Position numbers and translations under genes: made by a program. From positions 1 through 32,837 of the forward strand of contig NZ_JACLHY010000035.1 in the NCBI RefSeq assembly GCF_014397245.1: a stretch of 32,837 bases of DNA, read 5' to 3'. Below the pieces are notes generated by a model that saw nothing but the letters and a program-made list of their open reading frames with translations, did not search any database and had not been told where the DNA came from. Below, in pieces: positions 8,087-15,478 of the stretch. The DNA is from Arenibacter arenosicollis. Lineage in GTDB: Bacteria; Bacteroidota; Bacteroidia; Flavobacteriales; Flavobacteriaceae. Every line of letters starts with the position of its first letter. Positions within the stretch are counted from its first letter, which is position 1.

Positions 8087-9040
8087 ATGGCTCACTTTGG
8101 TTGCCTAAACAAGGCACAGTTTAATGATTTATCAAAAGAGGAACAAAATGCACTACTGCTTAAAAAGGAGGTGTATGAAAAAGTTAACCGAATTTCACTA
8201 TCCTTAAATTCCCTTACTAACCTTAGAAGTGACCAAGGCAATTATACCTATCAATTGATACCTTCCAAGCTTGCAGTAAACGAACTATACAGTTTTGTGC
8301 TTAAATCATTGGAAATGGACATTGAAAATCCTTACCTACAATTTTATTTGGACTTTAAAGAGGAGTGTTTTGGTCTAGATAAGCAGGAACAAAAGAAAAT
8401 AGCGTTAAAGCACTTTAAGGACATCTCGGAATGCCATATCCGTAATGCGGTCGAAATCGCTCACCTGCTTGAAAATAACCAAGGTGTAGAACATCTGGAA
8501 TACGAGGGAAAATTATCTCAGCTTTCCAATGAACAAAATAATATAAAAGTCGAGTTAGCACAAACGGACCTATTTCTTCAATACCTGTTTGGGAACAAAG
8601 AAGCTTTTGAAAAAAATTACTTGGAAAGTCATGATATAATAGGGACAATCTTAGATTTTGAATCGGATCTAAAAATCTTGGTAGGTCTTAACAACCAATA
8701 CCAATTTGAGGAGGATATATATTTTTCCAACCTAGGTGTTTTATGGAAGAAATTCGATACTAAATACAAATCCCTTTTCTCCACATTTAAGGCTTATCAA
8801 TTTGTAAATGCAAAGATTTTATCATTTGACAAGAATACCAAAGCACAAATCGAAAGTCTATATGTATCTCTTAAAAACCTAAAAGTTATAGCTTCCAGTG
8901 ACAATGATTTCATAAAATTCATCATGTATGAATATAATATTCCCATGTCAAAAATCCGTAAACATGTTTCTAGACCTAATTATGAACATGAGGAAAGAGT
9001 CCTACTTTTTACAAAAGATTGGAGAGAATATTCCTCTTAA
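8087..9040 (+). CDS. Hypothetical protein of the mobile-element module (317 aa)
   Basis: I do not recognise this protein. It is helical and rich in Lys, Glu and Leu, with heptad-like stretches between about residues 105 and 165 that suggest a coiled coil (EYEGKLSQLSNEQNNIKVEL). There is no signal peptide, membrane segment or enzyme motif. It is the first gene of a co-directional run leading to RepA-like and Toprim-like proteins, and iteron-like repeats follow directly after its stop. A role in replication or maintenance of an integrated plasmid-like element is possible from position alone. Confidence 0.75.
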   Translation: MAHFGCLNKAQFNDLSKEEQNALLLKKEVYEKVNRISLSLNSLTNLRSDQGNYTYQLIPSKLAVNELYSFVLKSLEMDIENPYLQFYLDFKEECFGLDKQEQKKIALKHFKDISECHIRNAVEIAHLLENNQGVEHLEYEGKLSQLSNEQNNIKVELAQTDLFLQYLFGNKEAFEKNYLESHDIIGTILDFESDLKILVGLNNQYQFEEDIYFSNLGVLWKKFDTKYKSLFSTFKAYQFVNAKILSFDKNTKAQIESLYVSLKNLKVIASSDNDFIKFIMYEYNIPMSKIRKHVSRPNYEHEERVLLFTKDWREYSS

Positions 9041-9060
9041 AAGCAACCTTTTTGCGTTTA

Positions 9061-9108
9061 TGACACAAAACCCTGTTTTCTGACACACATTGACACACTT
9101 CTGACACA
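9061..9108. repeat. Four TGACACA iterons in helical phase
   Basis: TGACACA occurs at 9061, 9081, 9091 and 9102, with start-to-start distances of 20, 10 and 11 bp, all on one strand. That places all copies on roughly the same DNA face, as for initiator or repressor binding sites. They lie in a 131-bp spacer within the replication module. Confidence 0.6.
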
Positions 9109-9148
9109 CATTTAATTTACTCAATTTTAGACATTTAGATATCTTGGC

Positions 9149-9176
9149 GTCATAATTTTAAACATTTTATTATGAC
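9149..9176. promoter_or_regulatory. Inverted repeat overlapping a start codon
   Basis: GTCATAAT (9149-9156) and ATTATGAC (9169-9176) are perfect 8-bp arms around a 12-nt AT-rich loop. The right arm contains the ATG (9172) of the next gene. It could be a protein operator or an RNA hairpin that hides the start. The iteron at 9061 begins with the same TTATGAC as the right arm. Confidence 0.45.
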
Positions 9177-9543
9177 TAAAAAAGAAATTTATTTTCTGTT
9201 AGATGACATGAATGAGATATGTGAAAGCAACATTTCATTTATGAATGAAAAATTGCATAACAATGAAATATTTGACTATTGTCCTGTACCAGAAATCAGG
9301 ATTGAAATAGTTAGATTAACGCAAGAGCGTTGTGAAAAGGAGGCCGAATACAAAAAAAAGCTTCAAGCTTTCCTGGAAAAGGAATTGGAACTTTCCCAAC
9401 TCGAAAATTCCTCTGGAAACCAAAGAAAATATTGGGACCTTCATTTAAAACACATGTTGGAGAAATTGGATTTTAACTATTATCTGGAACTATACCTGAC
9501 CAAAGTAAATACAATTTTGGAAACGTTGGGTACACTATCCTAA
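9172..9543 (+). CDS. Hypothetical small helical protein (123 aa)
   Basis: I do not recognise this family. The sequence is almost entirely helical and charged, with a likely coiled coil in the middle (ERCEKEAEYKKKLQAFLEKE, about residues 53-72) and no catalytic or membrane features. The start is the only reasonable ATG and is embedded in an 8-bp inverted repeat. It sits between iteron-like repeats and the ribbon-helix-helix gene, which suggests an accessory replication or regulation role, unproven. Confidence 0.7.
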   Translation: MTKKEIYFLLDDMNEICESNISFMNEKLHNNEIFDYCPVPEIRIEIVRLTQERCEKEAEYKKKLQAFLEKELELSQLENSSGNQRKYWDLHLKHMLEKLDFNYYLELYLTKVNTILETLGTLS

Positions 9544-9644
9544 AAGAGGGAAAGAGCCAAAGAGTCATTGTTAATAAACTACATTCTCAATAGGCTACCC
9601 AATTTATTCACCTACCAGTTACCATTACAAAAATATTATTAATT

Positions 9645-9673
9645 AAGTATCCCTCTAATAAAGAGGGATACTT
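9645..9673. promoter_or_regulatory. Perfect 12-bp hairpin upstream of the ribbon-helix-helix gene
   Basis: AAGTATCCCTCT (9645-9656) and AGAGGGATACTT (9662-9673) are perfectly complementary, with loop AATAA. It ends 14 nt before the ATG at 9688. No T-run follows, so an operator or a 5'-UTR hairpin is likelier than a terminator. Confidence 0.55.
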
Positions 9674-9687
9674 CAAAATATCTTGTA

Positions 9688-10173
9688 ATGAAAAAATGTA
9701 TCCTAAATATCCGAGTATCTGAAGAATTTAGAGAAGACTTGGAATACCTGGCGTTGGAATCGGAAACCAACCTTTCAGACTATATCAGAAATATCCTTTG
9801 GGACAGTCTTTATTATGAGGAAGATGACATGTTGGACCTAGACACGAAAGAGGTGCCATTTTCCCAATCTTATAAATTCACCTTTCTAACAGCATGGCTA
9901 TTTGCAAAGTATATGTGCCCAGTAGAGCATAACCCTAAAAATGTAATACAAGGCATTAAAATGCTATTGGATGATGCCACAATGGACACAACATTGAGCA
10001 ACGCACTTAAAAATGAATTATCCAAGGTTGTGTATGATATGAAAAGGTTCCTAGAAGAGCCTGAATATGCAGGCAAACAATTTCAATTTCCAATTCCCAA
10101 CCATCCGGGATCTTTTGATTATGTACTACTGGTAACAGAAATCTGGACAATACACTTTAACCATGAAAAATAA
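9688..10173 (+). CDS. Ribbon-helix-helix domain protein (161 aa), possible regulator
   Basis: The first ~35 residues (ILNIRVSEEFREDLEYLALE, then TNLSDYIRNIL) match the Arc/CopG-like ribbon-helix-helix pattern: a short beta strand, helix, turn with a Thr-x-Leu-Ser cap and a second helix. The remaining ~120 residues are not recognised. Such proteins act as DNA-binding autoregulators or plasmid copy-control and partition factors. A perfect 12-bp inverted repeat just upstream is a natural candidate operator. The gene overlaps the RepA-like gene by 11 nt (ATG at 10163), so the two are probably translated together. Confidence 0.65.
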   Translation: MKKCILNIRVSEEFREDLEYLALESETNLSDYIRNILWDSLYYEEDDMLDLDTKEVPFSQSYKFTFLTAWLFAKYMCPVEHNPKNVIQGIKMLLDDATMDTTLSNALKNELSKVVYDMKRFLEEPEYAGKQFQFPIPNHPGSFDYVLLVTEIWTIHFNHEK

Positions 10174-11215
10174 TACAGATAAACCCCAGAATAAAGAAGC
10201 ATTTGTGGAAACCGTAAAAAGTGAAATCAATAATCATGAAGCCAAATTAACAACACATACCAGCTGCTTTATTGTTAAGACTGCCAACGATTGGATAGAG
10301 GAAGCCAAAAGCAGACCTATTCCCAATATGCTATTTGATGCCTTCTGGTTTGAAAAAGAGGTGTGCATACTTTTTGCAGATACAAATGTGGGCAAGTCCA
10401 TTCTTGCGGTTCAGATTGCGGATAGTATCAGCCGTGGGGTCGGTATTGATGGCTTCACTTTGGAATCAGGCCCACAAAAGGTAGTCTATTTTGATTTTGA
10501 GCTATCGGATAAACAATTTGAAAAACGGTATTCTGATAATTACAAAGACCACTACTCTTTTCACCCAAATTTTTTGAGGGCGGAAATAAATTCAGATACC
10601 GATAAACCAAAGGGGTTTGCCACATTCGAAGATTACATATGTCATGCCATAGAACAACTTGTTCTAAACCGCAGTGCAGAGGTTTTGATCATAGACAACA
10701 TAACTTTCCTAAGGAACGACAATGAAAAGGCCAAAGATGCCCTAATGCTAATGAAGCATTTAAAAGCAATTGGCAGAAAACATGATCTTTCCATACTGGT
10801 ACTTGCACATACCCCTAAGAGAAACCCAAGCTCACCATTATCCAAAAACGATCTATCCGGAAGTAAGATGTTGATCAATTTCTGTGATAGCAGTTTTGCT
10901 ATCGGTGATAGCTCAGGTTTGCCGTCATACAGATATATTAAGCAAATTAAACAGCGTAATACCGAGCATATCTACCATTCCGGCAATGTCGTCGTTTGCA
11001 ACATAGTCAACCACCATAATTTTTTGTGTTTTGAATTTGTTGAATATGATGATGAACAAAGCCACCTTATGACATATTCCCTCTCCGATGTTGAGGAACG
11101 TAATAGTAAGGTTTTAGAACTAAAAGAAAACGGACTGGCCAATACGGTCATAGCCACACAGTTAGGTGTAAGTGAAGGCACTATTAGGAACATCTTAAAG
11201 AAATCCGGAAAATAA
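10163..11215 (+). CDS. RepA-like AAA ATPase (AAA_25 type) with C-terminal helix-turn-helix
   Basis: This resembles hexameric plasmid-type replicative helicases/RecA-fold ATPases. Visible are Walker A NVGKS (residues 75-79) in FADTNVGKSILAVQ, a glutamate-bearing strand VVYFDFELS (107-115), Walker B VLIIDN (174-179) and a sensor strand ILVLAHTPK (211-219). The C-terminus (about 314-346) is a helix-turn-helix: VLELKENGLANTVIATQLGV followed by SEGTIRNILKK, of the kind that reads DNA. At 350 aa it is the usual size. It lies in a co-directional run with a ribbon-helix-helix gene upstream and a Toprim-like gene downstream, typical of flavobacterial plasmids and integrative elements. Confidence 0.85.
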   Translation: MKNNTDKPQNKEAFVETVKSEINNHEAKLTTHTSCFIVKTANDWIEEAKSRPIPNMLFDAFWFEKEVCILFADTNVGKSILAVQIADSISRGVGIDGFTLESGPQKVVYFDFELSDKQFEKRYSDNYKDHYSFHPNFLRAEINSDTDKPKGFATFEDYICHAIEQLVLNRSAEVLIIDNITFLRNDNEKAKDALMLMKHLKAIGRKHDLSILVLAHTPKRNPSSPLSKNDLSGSKMLINFCDSSFAIGDSSGLPSYRYIKQIKQRNTEHIYHSGNVVVCNIVNHHNFLCFEFVEYDDEQSHLMTYSLSDVEERNSKVLELKENGLANTVIATQLGVSEGTIRNILKKSGK

Positions 11216-11219
11216 CAGT

Positions 11220-11411
11220 ATGGATGCCAACGTAGTATATAGCATAGCGAAGGCGCTCCCTAAAAAGGAGCAGTTGGCGCTATTAAATATGCTACAAAAG
11301 GACATCCATCTTGCCCAAAGTCCAAACAGCAGAAGGAAAAAAGCTCAAAATTTTACGGACGAACAGGCCATTGAATATCTATTACAAACAGTATTTAACA
11401 GCAAAAAATAA
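11220..11411 (+). CDS. Small hypothetical protein (63 aa)
   Basis: This short gene starts 4 nt after the stop of the RepA-like gene, so it is probably co-translated. It is helical and basic in the middle (SPNSRRKKAQ, about residues 35-44), with no recognisable motif. Short proteins of this kind commonly sit beside RepA-like ATPases in Bacteroidota mobile elements, but I cannot assign a function. A striking 50-bp symmetrical repeat array begins 4 nt after its stop. Confidence 0.65.
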   Translation: MDANVVYSIAKALPKKEQLALLNMLQKDIHLAQSPNSRRKKAQNFTDEQAIEYLLQTVFNSKK

Positions 11412-11415
11412 CAAC

Positions 11416-11465
11416 TCGTAATGCTCGTAACACTCGTAACGTTACGAACCTTACGAGCATTACGA
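11416..11465. repeat. 50-bp symmetrical array of six TCGTAA half-sites
   Basis: TCGTAA is repeated at 11416, 11425 and 11434, exactly 9 nt apart. Its complement TTACGA follows at 11442, 11451 and 11460, again 9 nt apart. The centre, TCGTAACGTTACGA (11434-11447), is a perfect palindrome. The outer 15-mers (11416-11430 and 11451-11465) are perfect inverted repeats; only the CAC/ACC linkers break the symmetry. It is 19 nt upstream of the Toprim-like gene. Confidence 0.75.
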
Positions 11466-11484
11466 ATATAAAATATACACCATA

Positions 11485-12453
11485 ATGAATTTTAAATATT
11501 CCCTAGATCGTTCCAGTAAAAAGTTCATTTGCCCAAAATGTCAAAAAAAAACATTTGTACGTTATTTTGACAATATCGATCAACAATACATGGAGGAATC
11601 ATTGGGAAGATGCGATCGGGAAAGTAAGTGCAGATATCACAATAAGCCCAACCGTAGGGGGAATTATGTAAAGCAAACCTTTGAATACTCCCCTCCTAGC
11701 CCAAGCTATCACAACAACCAAGAAATTGTAAAATACGGGCGTAATTTTCGCACAAATAATCTCGTACAGTTTTTGAAAATATATTTTACCCAGACCGAAA
11801 TACAAAATGTAATACTTAGGTATCTCATAGGAACATCGGATCATTGGACTGGTGCGACTATTTTTTGGCGAGTAGATCAATTTAACAACGTACGTGGCGG
11901 TAAGGTAATGGCGTATAATCGTAATACAGGGGAAAGGGTGAAAAAACCCTATTCAAAAATCACCTGGATACACAAAATCAATAAACAATCGGATTTTGTA
12001 TTACAACAATGTCTTTTTGGATTACACCTGATAAAAGAAAACAAAAGCAAAACAGTAGCGATAGTAGAATCAGAAAAAACTGCTATTATCATGTGTATTC
12101 TTATGCCAAAAAATATTTGGATGGCCACAGGATCCAAAACTGGCCTTAATGAAAAAGTATTACAACCCCTAAAGGGCCATAAGGTGATTTTATTCCCGGA
12201 TAAAACAGAATATGGTGCATGGGCAGGCAAATCGGCCATGCTTACTGCAAAAGGCTTTAAAATAAGCTGTAGTCGCTTACTTGAATCCTATGACCTGGAG
12301 GAAGGTGCTGACCTAGCTGACTTGTTTTTCAAATTCAAGGGCTGCACCAACCACACCAATAAACCCCTAACGCCCAAAGCCAAGAATTTACAAACACTTG
12401 GTGAAATAAATCCTGTGGTATGGAGATTGGTGGAGGAGTTTGGGTTGGTGTGA
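11485..12453 (+). CDS. Zinc-ribbon plus Toprim-like protein (DUF6371 type), primase-like
   Basis: The N-terminus holds a zinc-ribbon: CPKC (Cys16, Cys19) with a second cluster at Cys43, Cys49 and His52, as in CHC2-type primase fingers. The C-terminal half looks like a Toprim fold: VAIVESEKTA (Glu195) and VILFPDK (Asp239), followed by EEGADLADLF. This combination matches the DUF6371 proteins common in Bacteroidota plasmids and conjugative elements, where a role in priming or DNA replication is presumed. At 322 aa it is of normal length. It ends the + strand replication module and converges on the PUL. Family recognition is good; activity is inferred. Confidence 0.75.
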   Translation: MNFKYSLDRSSKKFICPKCQKKTFVRYFDNIDQQYMEESLGRCDRESKCRYHNKPNRRGNYVKQTFEYSPPSPSYHNNQEIVKYGRNFRTNNLVQFLKIYFTQTEIQNVILRYLIGTSDHWTGATIFWRVDQFNNVRGGKVMAYNRNTGERVKKPYSKITWIHKINKQSDFVLQQCLFGLHLIKENKSKTVAIVESEKTAIIMCILMPKNIWMATGSKTGLNEKVLQPLKGHKVILFPDKTEYGAWAGKSAMLTAKGFKISCSRLLESYDLEEGADLADLFFKFKGCTNHTNKPLTPKAKNLQTLGEINPVVWRLVEEFGLV

Positions 12454-12492
12454 ACTTTACCATAAATTAAAATACCCACACAAGGTAAAGTT
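12453..12492. terminator. Possible bidirectional hairpin between convergent genes
   Basis: AACTTTACC (12453-12461) and GGTAAAGTT (12484-12492) form a perfect 9-bp stem with a 22-nt loop, followed by TCTACTTTT. The large loop and interrupted T-run make it a weak terminator candidate. The rest of the spacer (to 12673) holds only AT-rich sequence with a TATACATGTATA palindrome at 12577-12588. Confidence 0.35.
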
Positions 12493-12673
12493 TCTACTTT
12501 TATGCTGCACATTCTGTTCCCTCACATACATTTCAATATACCTAATTAAAACAAATATACTTTAGCCTCAAATCAATATACATGTATACTAATAACAATC
12601 TTTAGTGAATTTACCTTGAAAATCAAGAAAACAAGTAGTTTGTACACCCTCTAAACAACTGTCAATTTTATAA

Positions 12674-15475
12674 TCATTCAATCTTTAGTCTAAATTGCCT
12701 TTCGTTATAATTACGTACCGCTTTGAAAGTAACTTTTTTACCCTTATACTTTTCCATAAGCCTCTTCATGTCACTTATAGTTCGGACTTCCTCCCCATTT
12801 AAACCTTGAATTGTCCAATCGTTTTCAAATCCGGCATTCAACCATACCTTACCTGTTTCAGGCTTGATATTTTTAATAAAACATCCAAAATTATATCCAC
12901 CGGACGCGTCTATTAGGTCAGGGTCGTCTGCTATGTTTACAAATACGGCTCCATTGATTTCTACCGCTAAAGCATTAATTGTATCCTTACTAACATGACC
13001 TATGTATTGGCCTTTTAGCAATGAACTCAACCAACTGGGATATACCACCTTTTCAACTTTTTTAAATCGGGCAATACTTATAAATCCTAGGGCATGACCG
13101 TCGCTATCAAAGGAGCGTGACTTAACTATGGTGGATTTATGAATCAGAAAAGGTTGCGTATATACATCGGACTCCTTGGTGGGTTCAGAACCATCCATGG
13201 TATAACGCAAGCTGCCACCTTCCTTCATTCTGGAATCTGCCATAAGCATTACCTTAATCTCCTGTTCAAAATCACCACCGTGGGGAACTGCACGCGTCAT
13301 TTGGTGTCCAAATTTATCCATTGGAAAATTTTTAAAACCAAGTTCTAGGGCCGGGGAGTTTTTCTCTACCCAATAGTTTCCATTTTCGGGATCCACAAAT
13401 AAAGGCTTTGCTATTTTGGAATGTTGATCATATCCCTCGGATTGCCATTGCCCAAATGTCTTATTCTGGATAATATTGGCACCCTTTGGAAAATTTACGT
13501 TCCAATAAAGATTGTAATCGTAATTATTACTCCACTTTTCTCCTTGTAACCGGATGGGACGTATAAAAGCGTCCGTAGGCTTTTCAACACCTGGCACACT
13601 TCCTGATATAACGAAGATATTATTATAGATTTCGTCTTCCGACTCCTTTGGCCATACGTGCCAACCTAGAGGAACCGAACTCACCGTAATGTTATTGTAT
13701 ACCTTCCTAAACATGCCATCGCGCAATTTGATGGTAGATCCTAGGTTAAGATTATTATAAATCTCGTATAGACTGGATCCATCGTCCAAATCGATCGTCC
13801 AGTTGCCCGCACTTATCGATTTTCTATAATTGGCTATACGATTATTCCTGATGATCGTCGCATTTAGGGCATCCAGTTTTACATATTCCTTTATGAATTC
13901 AGAGTCTGTGCCTCCGCCGCCAAGCCACTGCCGTTCCCGTCCCCAAGAATTAAAGGGTCCATGCTCACCAGTTTCCCTAACTGTTTCCCATATATCATTA
14001 TGCTCCACAACATGTCCGCCCCAAGTGCCATCATTGATACATATACCTGCCCTTGGACAGTTATAGATCGTATTATGGGAAGCCGTTATCTTATGGCTCA
14101 TTGAAATAAAAATCCCTGCAACTTGTTTTCCATAATCTCCAAAATCGTGCATGATGCTATTCTGTACGGTACAATTTTTTGGATAATCCAGTGACTTTGG
14201 TCCCGGTGCCAAATCCATTCCCTTTCTCATTTCCACCCAATCCTTGCCATCTATCTCCCTATCGTCCCAAGTTTGGTAAAAACGAACGGCCGAGGGTGAT
14301 CCAACAAAACAAACTGCACTTTCCCCCATATGTACAAACTGACAACTGCTAACCGTATTATTTCGATTATAGGCACTCATAAAGACACCGTTGCCGCCAA
14401 GGTAATCAAAGTTACAGTCCTCTATTGTACAATTCTCCGTGCCCTCCAAGAAGATAGCTCCCCCACGATGAATTGCCCAATCCCCTCGGGCCAGGGGTTC
14501 ATAATTGTCCATGTATGTGGAGAGTGAATGGGAGAAGTTTAATCCTTTTATGGAAATATGACCAACGGGACTATCACTGCTTCCCTTTATTTGTATTAAA
14601 TCCTTCAAGATAGGGACTTCAATAACGGCATTTTTCAAATCTGTTTCTACTTCTGGAAAGTAATATAACAATCGTTTTTCTGAGTCTAGAAACCATTCGC
14701 CCCTAACATCCAACTCCTCGAACACATTGTCAATATAAAACCATGAGGCATTGTCTCCTTTCCCTCCAATACCATAAGACCGCTGTAATTGCCATCCACC
14801 CTCACCTAAAAAGATTTTGTTTTGACCCCTATCAATTCCTGAAATGCGATACTGCATATTTCCCCAGTTATGGCTTTGAAACGCATGGACAATTCCAGTT
14901 TTAGGATTCTCCCAAGTTTTATCCGTAAATTTTTTGGAATCATAGGTAAACCATTCATCATACCTCTTATCGGTACCCCCGGTTACCTGCTGATATCCTT
15001 GACCTCCACGATGAGGATTGTCGTAATCGTAATTCGGGAAGCGTGCGCGAGCCTGGCGTTCTCCATTAACAAACAATTGGTCAAAATCCAGACCAATAGG
15101 TACATCCGTAACGAAGATACCCTGTTGATATTCCCGCCACTGGAGATTTTCCAAAAGTTTAGACCCCTTAATAGTTACGCTGGCGCCCGGCAGCGCGGAA
15201 AAAACAATAGGGTTCTCGGATGTACCGGACAACTCAGGTCCTAGTAGAACGGTTTCTTTTAAATAATAAGTGCCTTCTTTAAACCAAACAGTTACAGGTT
15301 CCTTACCTGCGAATTTTCGTAATTCTATAATCGCTCGTCCAAGAGAAGCGAAAGGCGCCTTTATAGAACCCGCATTGCTATCTTTTCCTTGTGGCGATAC
15401 ATAAATATCAACGGTGCCAAAGGAAAGTAGGGGGCAAAAAATTGCTACTAAAAAAAGTAAATGAATTGATTTCAT
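12674..15475 (-). CDS. GH141-like right-handed beta-helix glycoside hydrolase with C-terminal PDZ-like domain
   Basis: The protein is probably a secreted exo-acting hydrolase. A signal peptide (residues 1-20) is followed by the typical GH141 opening: DIYVSPQGKDSNAGS, PFASLGRAI and VWFKEGTYYLKETVLLGPE, then a long right-handed parallel beta-helix to about 690. Known GH141 members act on alpha-L-fucosides or xylan, so defucosylation fits the neighbouring GH29 and sulfatases. About 742-805 looks like a chitobiase/hexosaminidase C-terminal module (RYTMDGSEPT), and the last ~75 residues look PDZ-like (DWTIQGLNGEEVRTISDMKR). At 933 aa it is long because of these extra modules. It ends the operon, 3 nt behind a sulfatase. 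GH120 or another beta-helix family is the main alternative. Confidence 0.75.
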   Translation of the reverse strand: MKSIHLLFLVAIFCPLLSFGTVDIYVSPQGKDSNAGSIKAPFASLGRAIIELRKFAGKEPVTVWFKEGTYYLKETVLLGPELSGTSENPIVFSALPGASVTIKGSKLLENLQWREYQQGIFVTDVPIGLDFDQLFVNGERQARARFPNYDYDNPHRGGQGYQQVTGGTDKRYDEWFTYDSKKFTDKTWENPKTGIVHAFQSHNWGNMQYRISGIDRGQNKIFLGEGGWQLQRSYGIGGKGDNASWFYIDNVFEELDVRGEWFLDSEKRLLYYFPEVETDLKNAVIEVPILKDLIQIKGSSDSPVGHISIKGLNFSHSLSTYMDNYEPLARGDWAIHRGGAIFLEGTENCTIEDCNFDYLGGNGVFMSAYNRNNTVSSCQFVHMGESAVCFVGSPSAVRFYQTWDDREIDGKDWVEMRKGMDLAPGPKSLDYPKNCTVQNSIMHDFGDYGKQVAGIFISMSHKITASHNTIYNCPRAGICINDGTWGGHVVEHNDIWETVRETGEHGPFNSWGRERQWLGGGGTDSEFIKEYVKLDALNATIIRNNRIANYRKSISAGNWTIDLDDGSSLYEIYNNLNLGSTIKLRDGMFRKVYNNITVSSVPLGWHVWPKESEDEIYNNIFVISGSVPGVEKPTDAFIRPIRLQGEKWSNNYDYNLYWNVNFPKGANIIQNKTFGQWQSEGYDQHSKIAKPLFVDPENGNYWVEKNSPALELGFKNFPMDKFGHQMTRAVPHGGDFEQEIKVMLMADSRMKEGGSLRYTMDGSEPTKESDVYTQPFLIHKSTIVKSRSFDSDGHALGFISIARFKKVEKVVYPSWLSSLLKGQYIGHVSKDTINALAVEINGAVFVNIADDPDLIDASGGYNFGCFIKNIKPETGKVWLNAGFENDWTIQGLNGEEVRTISDMKRLMEKYKGKKVTFKAVRNYNERQFRLKIE

Positions 15476-15478
15476 AGT

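Noticed and set aside
9061..9108. CRISPR array
   Set aside because: The repeats are only 7 bp with 3-13 bp between them; there are no 25-40 bp repeats, spacers or cas genes in the window.
12577..12588. TATACATGTATA palindrome as an operator or element end
   Set aside because: A 12-bp AT-rich palindrome is expected by chance in such DNA and nothing else supports a role.
14870..15244. 124-aa open frame on the + strand
   Set aside because: It is antisense to the N-terminal part of the GH141-like gene and shows no recognisable domain.
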